Assembly (NCBI RefSeq): GCF_003601975.1 | Contig: NZ_QZWZ01000057.1 | Coordinates: 1-34,672, forward strand | Source of the DNA: Mesorhizobium waimense | GTDB taxonomy: Bacteria; Pseudomonadota; Alphaproteobacteria; Rhizobiales; Rhizobiaceae | DNA: 34,672 nt | Direction: 5' to 3' | Shown: positions 22,988 through 31,639 of the stretch, piece after piece | How the letters are laid out: every line of letters starts with the position of its first letter | Position numbering within the stretch: the first letter of the stretch is position 1 | Notes under the pieces: model-generated | The model's input: only the letters and a program-made list of their open reading frames with translations | What the model was told of the DNA's origin: nothing | Databases searched by the model: none | Program-made: the position numbers and the translations under genes

Positions 22988-24154
22988 ATGGAAATTCTTG
23001 ACTACATCGAGGCCTATTGGCCACGGATTGTCCGTAACGTGTCCGTTGACGAAGGCACGCTGATCGGGCTCCCCCGACCTTACATGGCGCCGGCCGAGGA
23101 CCCGATTTTTCAGGAGATGTTTTACTGGGACAGCTATTTCACGGCCGTTGGTTTGAGCGGCACGCCTCGCGAGCAGCTTGTCGTCGACATGGCCGAGAAT
23201 ATGGTCGCAATGCTGCGTCGCTTTGGCATGATCCCCAATGCAAGCCGACTGTATTTCCTTTCACGCAGCCAGCCGCCACTTTCGACTGCCATGTTTCGCC
23301 TTGCCTTCGAAACGAAAGAGGCTCGTGGCGATGCTGATGCCTGCGCTTTCCTTGCTGAAGCCATGAACCTCGCAGCTCTCGAGCATAGAAGTGTCTGGCT
23401 TGGCGAAATTCATCCTCACATCAGGCGTGTTCATGCTGGACTGTCGCGCTACTTCGACGCGAACTACACTGACGAACTCGCGAGCTTTGAGAGCGGCTGG
23501 GATCGCTCGACGCGCTGTCAGAATAGGTGGCTCGATCACCTTCCGATTTGTCTTAACTCTGTCCTGTATCTACGCGAAATCGACCTTGAGTGGGCATCTC
23601 GCCGCTTAGGCGATGACGAGAGCGCCGACGCGTGGAGATCGGCCGCTGACGCACGGGCCGCATCTGTGCGCGATCTGATGTGGGACGAAACAGCCGGCCT
23701 CTTTTTTGATTTCGATTACGTCGCCGGCAAACGCGATGGCGTAGCAACGCTGGCTGCATTCTTTCCTCTGTGGTCAGGCCTCGCCTCGCAATCTGAAGCT
23801 GACCGAATGGTAGGTGAGTGGTTGCCGAAGTTCTCGCAGCCTGGCGGATTGGCAACTTCGCTCACTGCCCGAGATGGGCATCAATGGGCATGGCCAAACG
23901 GATGGGCTCCCTTGCAGTGGATCGTTGTAGCCGGCCTTGAACGCTACGGCTTTCGTGAGGAGGCAATGCGGATCATGCGCGCCTGGTGCGACACCTGTGT
24001 CCTTAGCTTCGAGAAAACTGGGGCTATGTGGGAAAAGTACAACGTCGTTGAGGTGGGCTCTCCACCGGTCGATGATCGTTACGGCTCCGTCAGCGGATTT
24101 GGATGGACGAACGCAGTGTTCCTCGATTTTCATCGACGTCTCGGGGATCGCTAA
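22988..24154 (+). CDS. GH37 trehalase-family glycoside hydrolase
   Basis: Both trehalase signatures are recognisable: PRPYMAPAEDP...FYWDSYF (residues 29-51) and QWAWPNGWAPLQW (298-310). The acid is expected at Asp172 in ESGWDRSTR and the base at Glu348 in WEKYNV; both are present. At 388 residues it is shorter than TreA/TreF (about 550) and has no signal peptide, so it is probably cytoplasmic and acts on an imported glycoside. ATG 22988 is preferred for its purine-rich AAAGAGAG upstream; ATG 22970 is also in frame. It ends the IolE-HisD-SDR operon. The substrate could be trehalose, but a glucosyl- or glycosyl-cyclitol would fit the neighbours better. Confidence 0.82.
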   Translation: MEILDYIEAYWPRIVRNVSVDEGTLIGLPRPYMAPAEDPIFQEMFYWDSYFTAVGLSGTPREQLVVDMAENMVAMLRRFGMIPNASRLYFLSRSQPPLSTAMFRLAFETKEARGDADACAFLAEAMNLAALEHRSVWLGEIHPHIRRVHAGLSRYFDANYTDELASFESGWDRSTRCQNRWLDHLPICLNSVLYLREIDLEWASRRLGDDESADAWRSAADARAASVRDLMWDETAGLFFDFDYVAGKRDGVATLAAFFPLWSGLASQSEADRMVGEWLPKFSQPGGLATSLTARDGHQWAWPNGWAPLQWIVVAGLERYGFREEAMRIMRAWCDTCVLSFEKTGAMWEKYNVVEVGSPPVDDRYGSVSGFGWTNAVFLDFHRRLGDR

Positions 24155-24502
24155 GAAGGATCGGCGCGCGCCGAAACCCAAACGCGCGATTTCTTCGGCA
24201 GGGGCAACGCCCCTCCTCGGCGTTCGGAGCGGCTCCCGTTCTCTAGGGATGACGCGCAAACCACAGTTTGGCGAACCTATTGGCGAACCGGTCAATAAAC
24301 CATTGATAAATAACGACAATGATGGGCGCTGAGGGTCAACGTTTCCTATGGGAAATCAATACGTTAGCGGAGGGTTCGCCAACCCATTTCCTTCGTATTC
24401 GCTCGTATGGTCAGGCGAACCTAAGGACCAGGAAGAGGACTAGGGGCGATGGCTCAATCGGACGTTGTTCGTATTCATGACCGCTGCGGAAAGCGTGGGC
24501 AG
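24155..24502. other. Intergenic boundary region with a repeated 10-mer
   Basis: No credible gene. TTGGCGAACC occurs at 24268-24277 and 24280-24289 (12-bp period), its inverse GGTTCGCCAA is at 24373-24382, and a variant AGGCGAACCT is at 24413-24422. The stretch separates the catabolic locus from the Tim44-like gene and might mark a locus boundary or hold regulatory sites. Confidence 0.4.
24200..24214 (+). terminator. Hairpin downstream of the trehalase-like gene
   Basis: AGGGGC AAC GCCCCT is a perfect 6-bp GC-rich stem with a 3-base loop, 46 bp after the stop. It may end the plus-strand operon. No T-run follows, so factor-independent termination is uncertain. Confidence 0.4.
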
Positions 24503-25501
24503 TTAGGCCTGCTGTATTGCGGCGAGCTTCCACTCCGCGCCGTCCTGACGCGTGAAGGTCCACAGTTCAGTTGTTTCCGTCGGCCTATCGGCTTCGCCCG
24601 CGACGGTCTTGCCGCTGACGCGATCGCGGGTCACGTCGCGAGACTCATAGCGTAAAGCAGCCGTCGCGTAGTCGCGACTATCCTCCCGCCAGCTTTCCGC
24701 CACGTCGGCCTGCAACAGGCTGACGTCTGACACGTCGTTCCTAATGCCATTTTTGGCATTGTCTGCCAGTTCCTCGGACAGGTACGACACCATCTCGGGG
24801 GTCGCTAGGCGGCGCAGGGCAGCATGGTCTTCGCGCCCGAATGCTTCCTGAACTTCGGTCAACCTTTGCTGGAATGTGTCGAGGTCTGTTTGGGTCAGTT
24901 TGATTTCATCGGGAACGTTCGCTTGAGCCGTCCTGCCAAATCCAGACCCGATGCCAGGAATGGCGAAAGACGTGACGTTGTCGGCATCGCGCTGGGTCGC
25001 GTCGCTTCGCCCAAAGCTTCCCAGGCCTCGCGGAACACCAGACATGGCGGGCGTTGGGCTGCGTGCCGATTGCGATCCGAAAAAGCGAAGGGCCAGCATG
25101 ATCGCGCCGCCGATCAGCAGCGCCTGAACCAGCAAACCGAAGATGCCGGCCAGACCGCCGAACCCGTGGCCCAGAAGAACTCCGATCAGACCGCCGAGCA
25201 GCAGGCCGCGCATCATCGAACCGCCGAAGCCGTTGAAGAAGCCTGGTCGTTGCGGGAACATCTGCGTCTGCCGGGCCGCATTGTTCGTTCCGGCATCGGG
25301 GGTCATCGTGCGTTGGACAGGAGCGACCGGGTTTGGTGCCGTTCTGGTCGGCGGGGCCGACTGGAAGGTGCGCGTGCCGCGGCTGCCAAAGCTCCCACCA
25401 CGGCGCGCCTCGGCGTGATCCATGGCCACCATGGAACATCCCAAAAACAGCCCTGCAAGCAAAACGGCAAACCGGCTCGAACGTGAAATCGACATAGACA
25501 A
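24503..25501 (-). CDS. Tim44-like domain membrane protein
   Basis: A 332-residue protein with an N-terminal hydrophobic leader (FAVLLAGLFLGCSMVAM) followed by an Arg/Pro/Thr-rich linker. A Gly-rich double membrane segment lies at about residues 92-140 (RGLLLGGLIGVLLGHGF, then LVQALLIGGAIMLALRFF). A C-terminal Tim44-like domain covers about 195-330 (TQTDLDTFQQRLTEVQEAF, then TTELWTFTRQDG). Bacterial homologues are inner-membrane proteins of poorly known function related to the mitochondrial import motor anchor. It is monocistronic as far as seen and unrelated to the catabolic locus. Confidence 0.9.
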   Translation of the reverse strand: MSMSISRSSRFAVLLAGLFLGCSMVAMDHAEARRGGSFGSRGTRTFQSAPPTRTAPNPVAPVQRTMTPDAGTNNAARQTQMFPQRPGFFNGFGGSMMRGLLLGGLIGVLLGHGFGGLAGIFGLLVQALLIGGAIMLALRFFGSQSARSPTPAMSGVPRGLGSFGRSDATQRDADNVTSFAIPGIGSGFGRTAQANVPDEIKLTQTDLDTFQQRLTEVQEAFGREDHAALRRLATPEMVSYLSEELADNAKNGIRNDVSDVSLLQADVAESWREDSRDYATAALRYESRDVTRDRVSGKTVAGEADRPTETTELWTFTRQDGAEWKLAAIQQA

Positions 25502-25689
25502 CTCCCTCGGTGATACGCGTCCCGTTCATATAGGGTGCTCCGATCGAAATATCAGCGATCTCCGCACCATCTGCGTTCAACCGGCGACCAGTTTTTGAAC
25601 GTTCGCGCTAGTGTATCTTCGAAACCCAACTGTGGGCCGTCATGGATAGTTGCTTCTAGCGTCAGCAGCCCAACGAATCGCCGAAGAAC

Positions 25690-26072
25690 ACGCTGGTGAC
25701 AACGTCGCGCGAGCGGCTACAATGATCGGCACCGAGGCGGTACTTGATCCGCAGTTCTTCTCACGTCGCCGGCATGATCTGCATCAGCCCCATCGCGCCC
25801 CTGCTCGACACCGCATGAACATCGCCAACGCTCTCGACCTGCATCACCGCGAAGCAGTTGTTCGGGAAGCGCGAAGCTTTTGGCGGCATCCCGGATGTGC
25901 ATCGACCAGGGATCAGCAGACGAAGTGGTGCTGCCGCAGGATGTTGCCGGCGCCCGTACGCATTAGACTCGGCGCAAATTGCGGATACTGAGAGGATGAG
26001 GATTACGCATGCGGACAGAACCGCAGTGCCTCTGTGGAGGGCAGCGCATACACCGCCGTCCCGATGCGCCAT
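25690..26072 (-). pseudogene. Lytic transglycosylase remnant
   Basis: From ATG 26072 a signal-peptide-like start (VLSACVILILSVSAICA) leads into a transglycosylase (SLT) domain read in broken frames. One frame gives MHIRDAAKSFALPEQLLR. The next gives AVMQVESVGDVHAVSSRGAM and GLMQIMPAT, then a TGA at 25761-25763 where the family has Trp, then EELRIKYRLGAD. The shift near 25843-25855 looks like a 2-base loss in CGCGCGGTG, and the first part needs a further frame change. Such small transglycosylases are common in conjugative elements of rhizobia, so it may be a leftover of one. Confidence 0.75.
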
Positions 26073-26359
26073 CACCTTGCCACCGTGCTCACTTCGCTCA
26101 AGGGCAAGGCTTCGCCGGTCGGACTTGCCAGCCACAAATTGCGGCGCGATGAGCATCCGCAGCGATTGGCAAGCGTCCGGCCGCCCTTGACCTTCGTTGC
26201 GCGCGGCGGTCGCCTGACGGGCGATCACGCTTCGGCAGCCGGCTCCAGCGCAAGCCCAGACACCTTTCTCGGCGTCCACCTGGAACAGCTACGCGCGGTT
26301 CGCGCTGCTGATGCCGAGGCTGAAACCCCTATCGAACTCCGACCTGGCCGCCCCGGCGT

Positions 26360-27100
26360 TCAAAACTGGTAACCGAACATGTCTATGTCGCGGCGGTATC
26401 GTCGCGCTACCAGATCGCACAATGCGTCGCTATAGCATTCCCTATAAATTTTATGATCGCTCCTGAGAAGATGTGGGAGAACGCAATCGGTTCCGATCCT
26501 TTGGCAGACGAGCTGGAAGTCGCGTTCGATTGATTCAAATCTACCTACAAAATCGACCCAAAGCCTACTCCCGCGGCACGCGAACGTGTTCTGAGATCGC
26601 CAATGAGGGTCGGCTATATCGTCCGCGATTGCCACAGCGGTTCTAGCAAACTCTTCAAACGACATGGTCGATCTGAACACTCCAAACGGCAACAGAATAT
26701 TGCTCACTCCAGCCGTGAAATTCTCCTTATCCCCATCTTCTCTGATTTTCTCCGAATAGCACGACAACAGACGGTCCCATGGATTTCTGACAAACGCGAA
26801 CTTCCAGTAGTCAGTATAGGCCAAAGCGCGACTCTTTGGCATTATGACAGATTGCCTGTCAAATAGGTGATCCCATTTGTTAGTTTGAAATAACTCTGGC
26901 TTCCACTCCGATTCAGGAAACTTAACCTCAAGTATGTCCGCGCATGCAGACATGATACTCGAACAAGCAACTTTTGGAATCGGAACGTATATACACTTAT
27001 GCTTATGAAACACTATAACATCATTGTCGAACTCGACAGGTCTGGCCTGAATCCTTCTGACAAGCTGTCTTATGCGGTTCAGAATCTTTCTTTCGACCAT
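26360..27100 (-). CDS. Sulfotransferase family 2 protein
   Basis: About 246 residues from ATG 27100 (GGGAAG upstream; an in-frame ATG at 27133 is possible). It has the PAPS-binding pattern of carbohydrate sulfotransferases: YVPIPKVACSS (5'-phosphosulfate loop), FVRNPWDRLLSCYSEK (3'-phosphate site), GRFESIERDF, and a C-terminal DLVARRYRRDIDMFGYQF. It would transfer sulfate from PAPS to a sugar hydroxyl, possibly on surface polysaccharide or a lipo-oligosaccharide. The coding region is clearly more AT-rich than its neighbours and sits between remnants of a transglycosylase gene and a ligase gene, which suggests acquisition by transfer. The acceptor is unknown. Confidence 0.85.
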   Translation of the reverse strand: MVERKILNRIRQLVRRIQARPVEFDNDVIVFHKHKCIYVPIPKVACSSIMSACADILEVKFPESEWKPELFQTNKWDHLFDRQSVIMPKSRALAYTDYWKFAFVRNPWDRLLSCYSEKIREDGDKENFTAGVSNILLPFGVFRSTMSFEEFARTAVAIADDIADPHWRSQNTFACRGSRLWVDFVGRFESIERDFQLVCQRIGTDCVLPHLLRSDHKIYRECYSDALCDLVARRYRRDIDMFGYQF

Positions 27101-27179
27101 GAATCTTCCCAATCCGGGAGAACGCCAGCGCACAAAAGGGCATCGACGGCTTCTTGTTCTACGCAGGAAGCAGGACGCT

Positions 27180-27335
27180 GGCTAGCAACGCCTGGCTGAA
27201 CTGGATGCTACCGCCGGTCGAGATCATGCTTGACAAGAATGTCGCGACGATCTTCCAGCGCCATGTCACGCAGATCGTGGCCGTCCAGCGAGGCTTGACT
27301 GGAATCCAAGCGTCGCCTGATGTCCTCCAGGTCCC
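27180..27335 (-). pseudogene. LigD-type ATP-dependent DNA ligase remnant
   Basis: One minus-strand frame reads LDGHDLRDMALEDRRDIL, the conserved stretch after the FDLL motif in LigD ligase domains. The adjacent frame then reads SMISTGGSIQFSQALL, which is the next part of the same domain. A frameshift lies between them and in-frame stops flank the piece, so it is only a decayed fragment of a non-homologous end-joining ligase. It borders the 5' side of the sulfotransferase gene. Confidence 0.6.
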
Positions 27336-27419
27336 GTTACGCCCTCGTGAAGAGAGCACGGTTGGACGCCAGGCCCGCCGTCGCGGCCGATGGGGAGGGA
27401 TTCGTGCCAATCTCCTAAA

Positions 27420-27545
27420 TTAGCAGCCTTCCGCCTTCAGGGATCGCACCATCCGCACCACAACCGGGTCGTACGGGATTTTTTCGGATCGGCTGTAATT
27501 GATAGTAAAGAGCGCGGCACGGTCGTTGCAGACCGCAATGGCGCC
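27420..27545 (-). pseudogene. Unrecognised C-terminal gene fragment
   Basis: A minus-strand frame ends with GAIAVCNDRAALFTINYSRS, then KIPYDPVVVRMVRSLKAEGC and TAA at 27420-27422. It looks protein-like but I do not recognise the family. No start or upstream part is preserved; the frame is broken near 27545, next to a second minus-strand tail containing KKDGWKLTYRRVT. It is probably the tail of a broken gene. Confidence 0.35.
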
Positions 27546-27628
27546 TACATATCAGAGTAGCTAGCCCGTCTAGGCGTCACGCGCCGGTAGGTCAGCTTCC
27601 ATCCGTCCTTTTTGTCCTCGACCATGCG

Positions 27629-27895
27629 ATGCTCGATCTCGGCGCGAAGACGATCCGCGCGACCGCGGGGTACTTTCCTGTTCATTCCACCGGGGCGCCG
27701 CACAACATCACCAATGTGAGCGAGAAGCCAGCGCGGGTGTTGATGACCGTCTCCCCGCCCGGACATGAGCACTATTTCGAAGAGCTTGCCAAGCTGGCTG
27801 AACACGGCTCTCCCGATCCGAATGCGCTTGCCGCCTTGCGGGACCGTTACGACACCGATCAGCTGTCGACGCTGACAACAAGAGCGGAAGCTTGA
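27629..27895 (+). pseudogene. Cupin-domain protein, 5'-truncated remnant
   Basis: The 88-residue frame matches the C-terminal part of cupin-domain proteins: LGAKTIRATAGYF, then APHNITNVSEKPARVLMTVS, PPGHEHYFEELAKLAEHG and a DPNALAALRDRYDTDQL tail. The first cupin motif with its His/Glu metal ligands is missing, and the upstream DNA reads as part of another gene on the minus strand. It may be unexpressed. Confidence 0.6.
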
Positions 27896-27972
27896 TTAGC
27901 AATGTCGGGTTATTATGCTGCTTCTTCATTTGAGGCTTTCGGACGTCATTTGACCATCCTCGGTATCTGCGA

Positions 27973-27999
27973 GGGTCGGGCTGGGACTAGCCCCGGCCC
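27973..27999 (-). terminator. Hairpin downstream of the Hsp20 remnant
   Basis: GGGTCGGGCT and AGCCCCGGCCC pair as a strong stem with one bulged base and a six-base loop, a few bases after the stop of the decayed Hsp20 gene. It is probably the surviving terminator of that gene. Confidence 0.5.
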
Positions 28000-28017
28000 T
28001 CCTTCGCGACGGTCATT

Positions 28018-28260
28018 TGCTGCCTTTGATTGCAATGCGCCTGGCGTTTATCTGGACCTTTTTTTCTTCCGCAGTGTCACGGTGAGCACACCGTTCCTGA
28101 AGGTAGCCGCCACCTTGTTTCTTCAACCTCATGGCCGAGACCGAAGCGCCGCTCAAAGCACCCACAATAGCGTTCGCTGAACTGCGATCATTGTCCTCGG
28201 TCTGTGCTTTCTTCTCGCCGCGAAGCGTCAGAACCCCATCATCCAGCATGACTCGATGTC
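28018..28260 (-). pseudogene. Hsp20 small heat-shock protein remnant
   Basis: Alpha-crystallin-domain pieces appear in order but in different frames: DIE, then MLDDGVLTLRGEKKAQTEDN, FSERYCGCFERRFGLGHEVE, FRNGVLTVTLRK, and finally KVQINARRIAIKGSK with TGA. At least four frame changes are needed, so the gene is dead. Only the C-terminal part of the domain remains. Its place just upstream of groESL fits an old heat-shock gene cluster. Confidence 0.75.
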
Positions 28261-28345
28261 GGCAAGGATGGCGCGCCTTTCCTGAACGTCGACCGTGCGG
28301 TCGCCCACGACCTCATCGGCGTGATTGAAATGCCGCGCCGGCAAC
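28246..28345 (-). pseudogene. Possible fragment of a small conserved rhizobial protein
   Basis: The minus-strand stretch PARHFNHADEVVGDRTVDVQ, ending ERRAILADIES, resembles a short conserved segment seen in small rhizobial proteins (pattern: FxxPDEVxxDxxLxxxEKRAILA). It runs directly into the Hsp20 remnant and overlaps its DIE codons, so it is a fragment fused by deletion. The resemblance is from memory of the pattern only. Confidence 0.3.
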
Positions 28346-28448
28346 AGCAGGCGGTCATTAACCGCAAAAATTTCGTGGAGTTCGGGGCCGAATTTCAAGA
28401 TCAAAAAAATCGCGCGCCCTAGCGAAATAGCTGCATGAATTTGTGTTG

Positions 28449-28475
28449 CTAGCACTCTGAAATGCCGATTGCCAA
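28449..28475 (+). promoter_or_regulatory. CIRCE element (HrcA operator) of groESL
   Basis: CTAGCACTC, a 9-base spacer and GATTGCCAA match the CIRCE consensus TTAGCACTC-N9-GAGTGCTAA at 8 of 9 and 7 of 9 positions. It lies about 155 bp upstream of groES, where HrcA-controlled heat-shock repression acts. The right arm is imperfect. Confidence 0.8.
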
Positions 28476-28630
28476 ATTTTTTCAGCGACCTCTTGAAACT
28501 CGAAAATTGCAAAACTAGCTCGATATGTGCGCGACGCCTGAAAAAGGGATCGCGGCGCCCCGCACCGGCCCGATATTGCCGGTCCGGTGTGGAGGAACCT
28601 CGAAAATCTGTTTGTCTGAAGGAGAACGAT

Positions 28631-28945
28631 ATGACGTTCCGTCCATTGCGTGACCGTATCTTGGTCCGCCGCATCGAAGCCGAGGAAAAGACGGCCGGCG
28701 GCATCATCATCCCCGACACCGCCAAGGAGAAGCCGCAGGAGGGCGAGGTGATTGCCGTCGGCCCAGGCGCCCGCGACGAGAGCGGCAAGCTCACGCCTCT
28801 CGACGTCAAGATCGGCGATCGCATCCTGTTCGGCAAGTGGTCCGGCACTGAGATCAAGCTCAACGGCGAGGACCTGCTCATCATGAAGGAAAGCGACGTG
28901 ATGGGCGTGATCGAGCAGACCGCGGCGGTCAAGAAGGCCGCCTGA
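28631..28945 (+). CDS. groES: Co-chaperonin GroES
   Basis: A 104-residue Hsp10 from ATG 28631 with AAGGAG 7 nt upstream; the open frame extends to 28469 but carries no GroES sequence there. Family marks are FRPLRDRILVRR at the N-terminus, the mobile loop EEKTAGGIIIPDTAKEKPQE, VIAVGPGARDESGK, and GDRILFGKWSGTEIK. It caps GroEL during ATP-driven folding in the cytoplasm. groEL follows after 61 bp. The CIRCE element upstream indicates HrcA repression. Rhizobia usually carry several groESL copies; this one lies among accessory genes and is probably not the only copy. Confidence 0.97.
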   Translation: MTFRPLRDRILVRRIEAEEKTAGGIIIPDTAKEKPQEGEVIAVGPGARDESGKLTPLDVKIGDRILFGKWSGTEIKLNGEDLLIMKESDVMGVIEQTAAVKKAA

Positions 28946-29006
28946 CCGAGGCGATGGTCCAACCGCAATCCAGTCAATGAAACTGCCTAGATGATGGAGT
29001 GATCCA

Positions 29007-30629
<1,623 letters not shown>

Positions 30630-30686
30630 GGAAGCGCAGCGGTGTCCGCGCTCTATGGTGCGGACGTTTCTGACACAGGTGAGGCC

Positions 30687-30917
30687 ATGAACGTGATGAA
30701 TCTAGACGTGATCCCGCCGCCCTCGCACGCGGCCACCGACCTGAACTACGAAGCGGATCTGAAAACCGCGCTGGACCCCATCCTGTCGGAACTCCTTGAT
30801 GGGGCGGAACGCGCAGGTTGGGATCGGCGCAAAGCAGCATACGCGATGAAGTTTCTGGCCGCGCGGAATCTCACCGACGGCAAAGACCCCCCTGGAAACG
30901 GGAGTTCGGCAGGCTAA
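30687..30917 (+). CDS. Small conserved hypothetical protein downstream of groEL
   Basis: 76 residues from ATG 30687 (AGGTGAGG upstream; a longer frame starts at 30642). The core ELLDGAERAGWDRRKAAYAM, then KFLAARNL, looks like a short helical domain and resembles small proteins often found near stress genes in rhizobia. No enzymatic motif, membrane segment or signal peptide. Probably transcribed with groESL, 57 bp downstream. Function unknown. Confidence 0.6.
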   Translation: MNVMNLDVIPPPSHAATDLNYEADLKTALDPILSELLDGAERAGWDRRKAAYAMKFLAARNLTDGKDPPGNGSSAG

Positions 30918-31002
30918 GGCGCGACGCACGCAGCTATTGCGCACGCGCCGTGGGGAAGGCTTCCGATCGATTGAGCTAATCCCACGTAAAACGGAGGAGA
31001 AC

Positions 31003-31323
31003 ATGGAACACCATCAATTTCAGCATCCCGTGCGGGTGCTCGTGGGTCTTGGGTTTCCGACCGACATTCAAAGCGTAAAAGACGCCTTCGTCCTGCTGGA
31101 TGAATGGCCGCCATCGAAGCGAAACCCTGCTCATGGCGTCGCGCTCAATGCCTGTCGGGCAGCCCTCGCCGGCGAGGTGGATGCCGAAACCGCTCGAAGC
31201 ACTTTTGTTGCCTTCGCCCGCCGCATGGATTTGCTTGTGCCGACCGCAGCGGACATCGTCGCAGCCAAGGCAGTCGGCACCTTCGGATTAGCTGCGAGAG
31301 GCCATTTCAACAAATCGATGTAA
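31003..31323 (+). CDS. DUF982 domain protein
   Basis: 106 residues from ATG 31003 with GGAGGAG 4-5 nt upstream. The DUF982 pattern is clear: FQHPVRVLVGLGFPTDIQSV, LLDEWPPSKR, HGVALNACRAALAGEVDAET, and ARSTFVAFARRMDLL. DUF982 proteins are small, nearly confined to rhizobia and relatives, often multicopy on plasmids and islands, and have no known function. A second DUF982 gene follows 25 bp downstream. Confidence 0.8.
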   Translation: MEHHQFQHPVRVLVGLGFPTDIQSVKDAFVLLDEWPPSKRNPAHGVALNACRAALAGEVDAETARSTFVAFARRMDLLVPTAADIVAAKAVGTFGLAARGHFNKSM

Positions 31324-31348
31324 TCGATCTGTTGGAGCAGAGGAAACC

Positions 31349-31639
31349 ATGAGGGATATTCGATTTCCCGAACCAGTGAGACTGCGCGTGAAGCCCGCAA
31401 GCGAGCGCATCGTTGCCAGCTCCTGGGAAGCGATCGAGTGCCTTCACGACCAATGGCCAGAATGGGCGAGAGGACCAAGCTATCGAGCTGCTTGCCGCAC
31501 TTGCCGCGACTCCCTGGACGGATGGCGGGCTCCGCAACAAGCAAGAAGGGTATTTTTGAAAGCGGCCCGTTGTGCAAGTTGGTCCAGGCCTCCTACCACG
31601 GCATCACCGCGTCGACTGAATATGTTTGCGCCCGAATGA
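31349..31639 (+). CDS. DUF982 domain protein, second copy
   Basis: 96 residues with GAGG upstream of ATG 31349. It carries the same layout as the preceding gene: FPEPVRLRVKPASERIVAS, EAIECLHDQWP, YRAACRTCRDSLDGW, ARRVFLKAA. It is diverged from its neighbour. The tail (residues 70-96) is Arg/Ser/Pro-rich and unlike the family, so the original end may have been replaced. The last 36 bp overlap the 3' end of the diguanylate cyclase gene on the other strand. Confidence 0.65.
   Translation: MRDIRFPEPVRLRVKPASERIVASSWEAIECLHDQWPEWARGPSYRAACRTCRDSLDGWRAPQQARRVFLKAARCASWSRPPTTASPRRLNMFAPE

Noticed and set aside
26073..26279. N-terminal extension of the transglycosylase frame as an intact 172-residue gene
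   Set aside because: The extension has no family features, and the end is a nonsense codon inside the transglycosylase domain, so an intact gene is not supported.
27154..27423. An 89-codon plus-strand frame
   Set aside because: The opposite strand carries the recognisable LigD-type pieces, so this frame is taken as their shadow.
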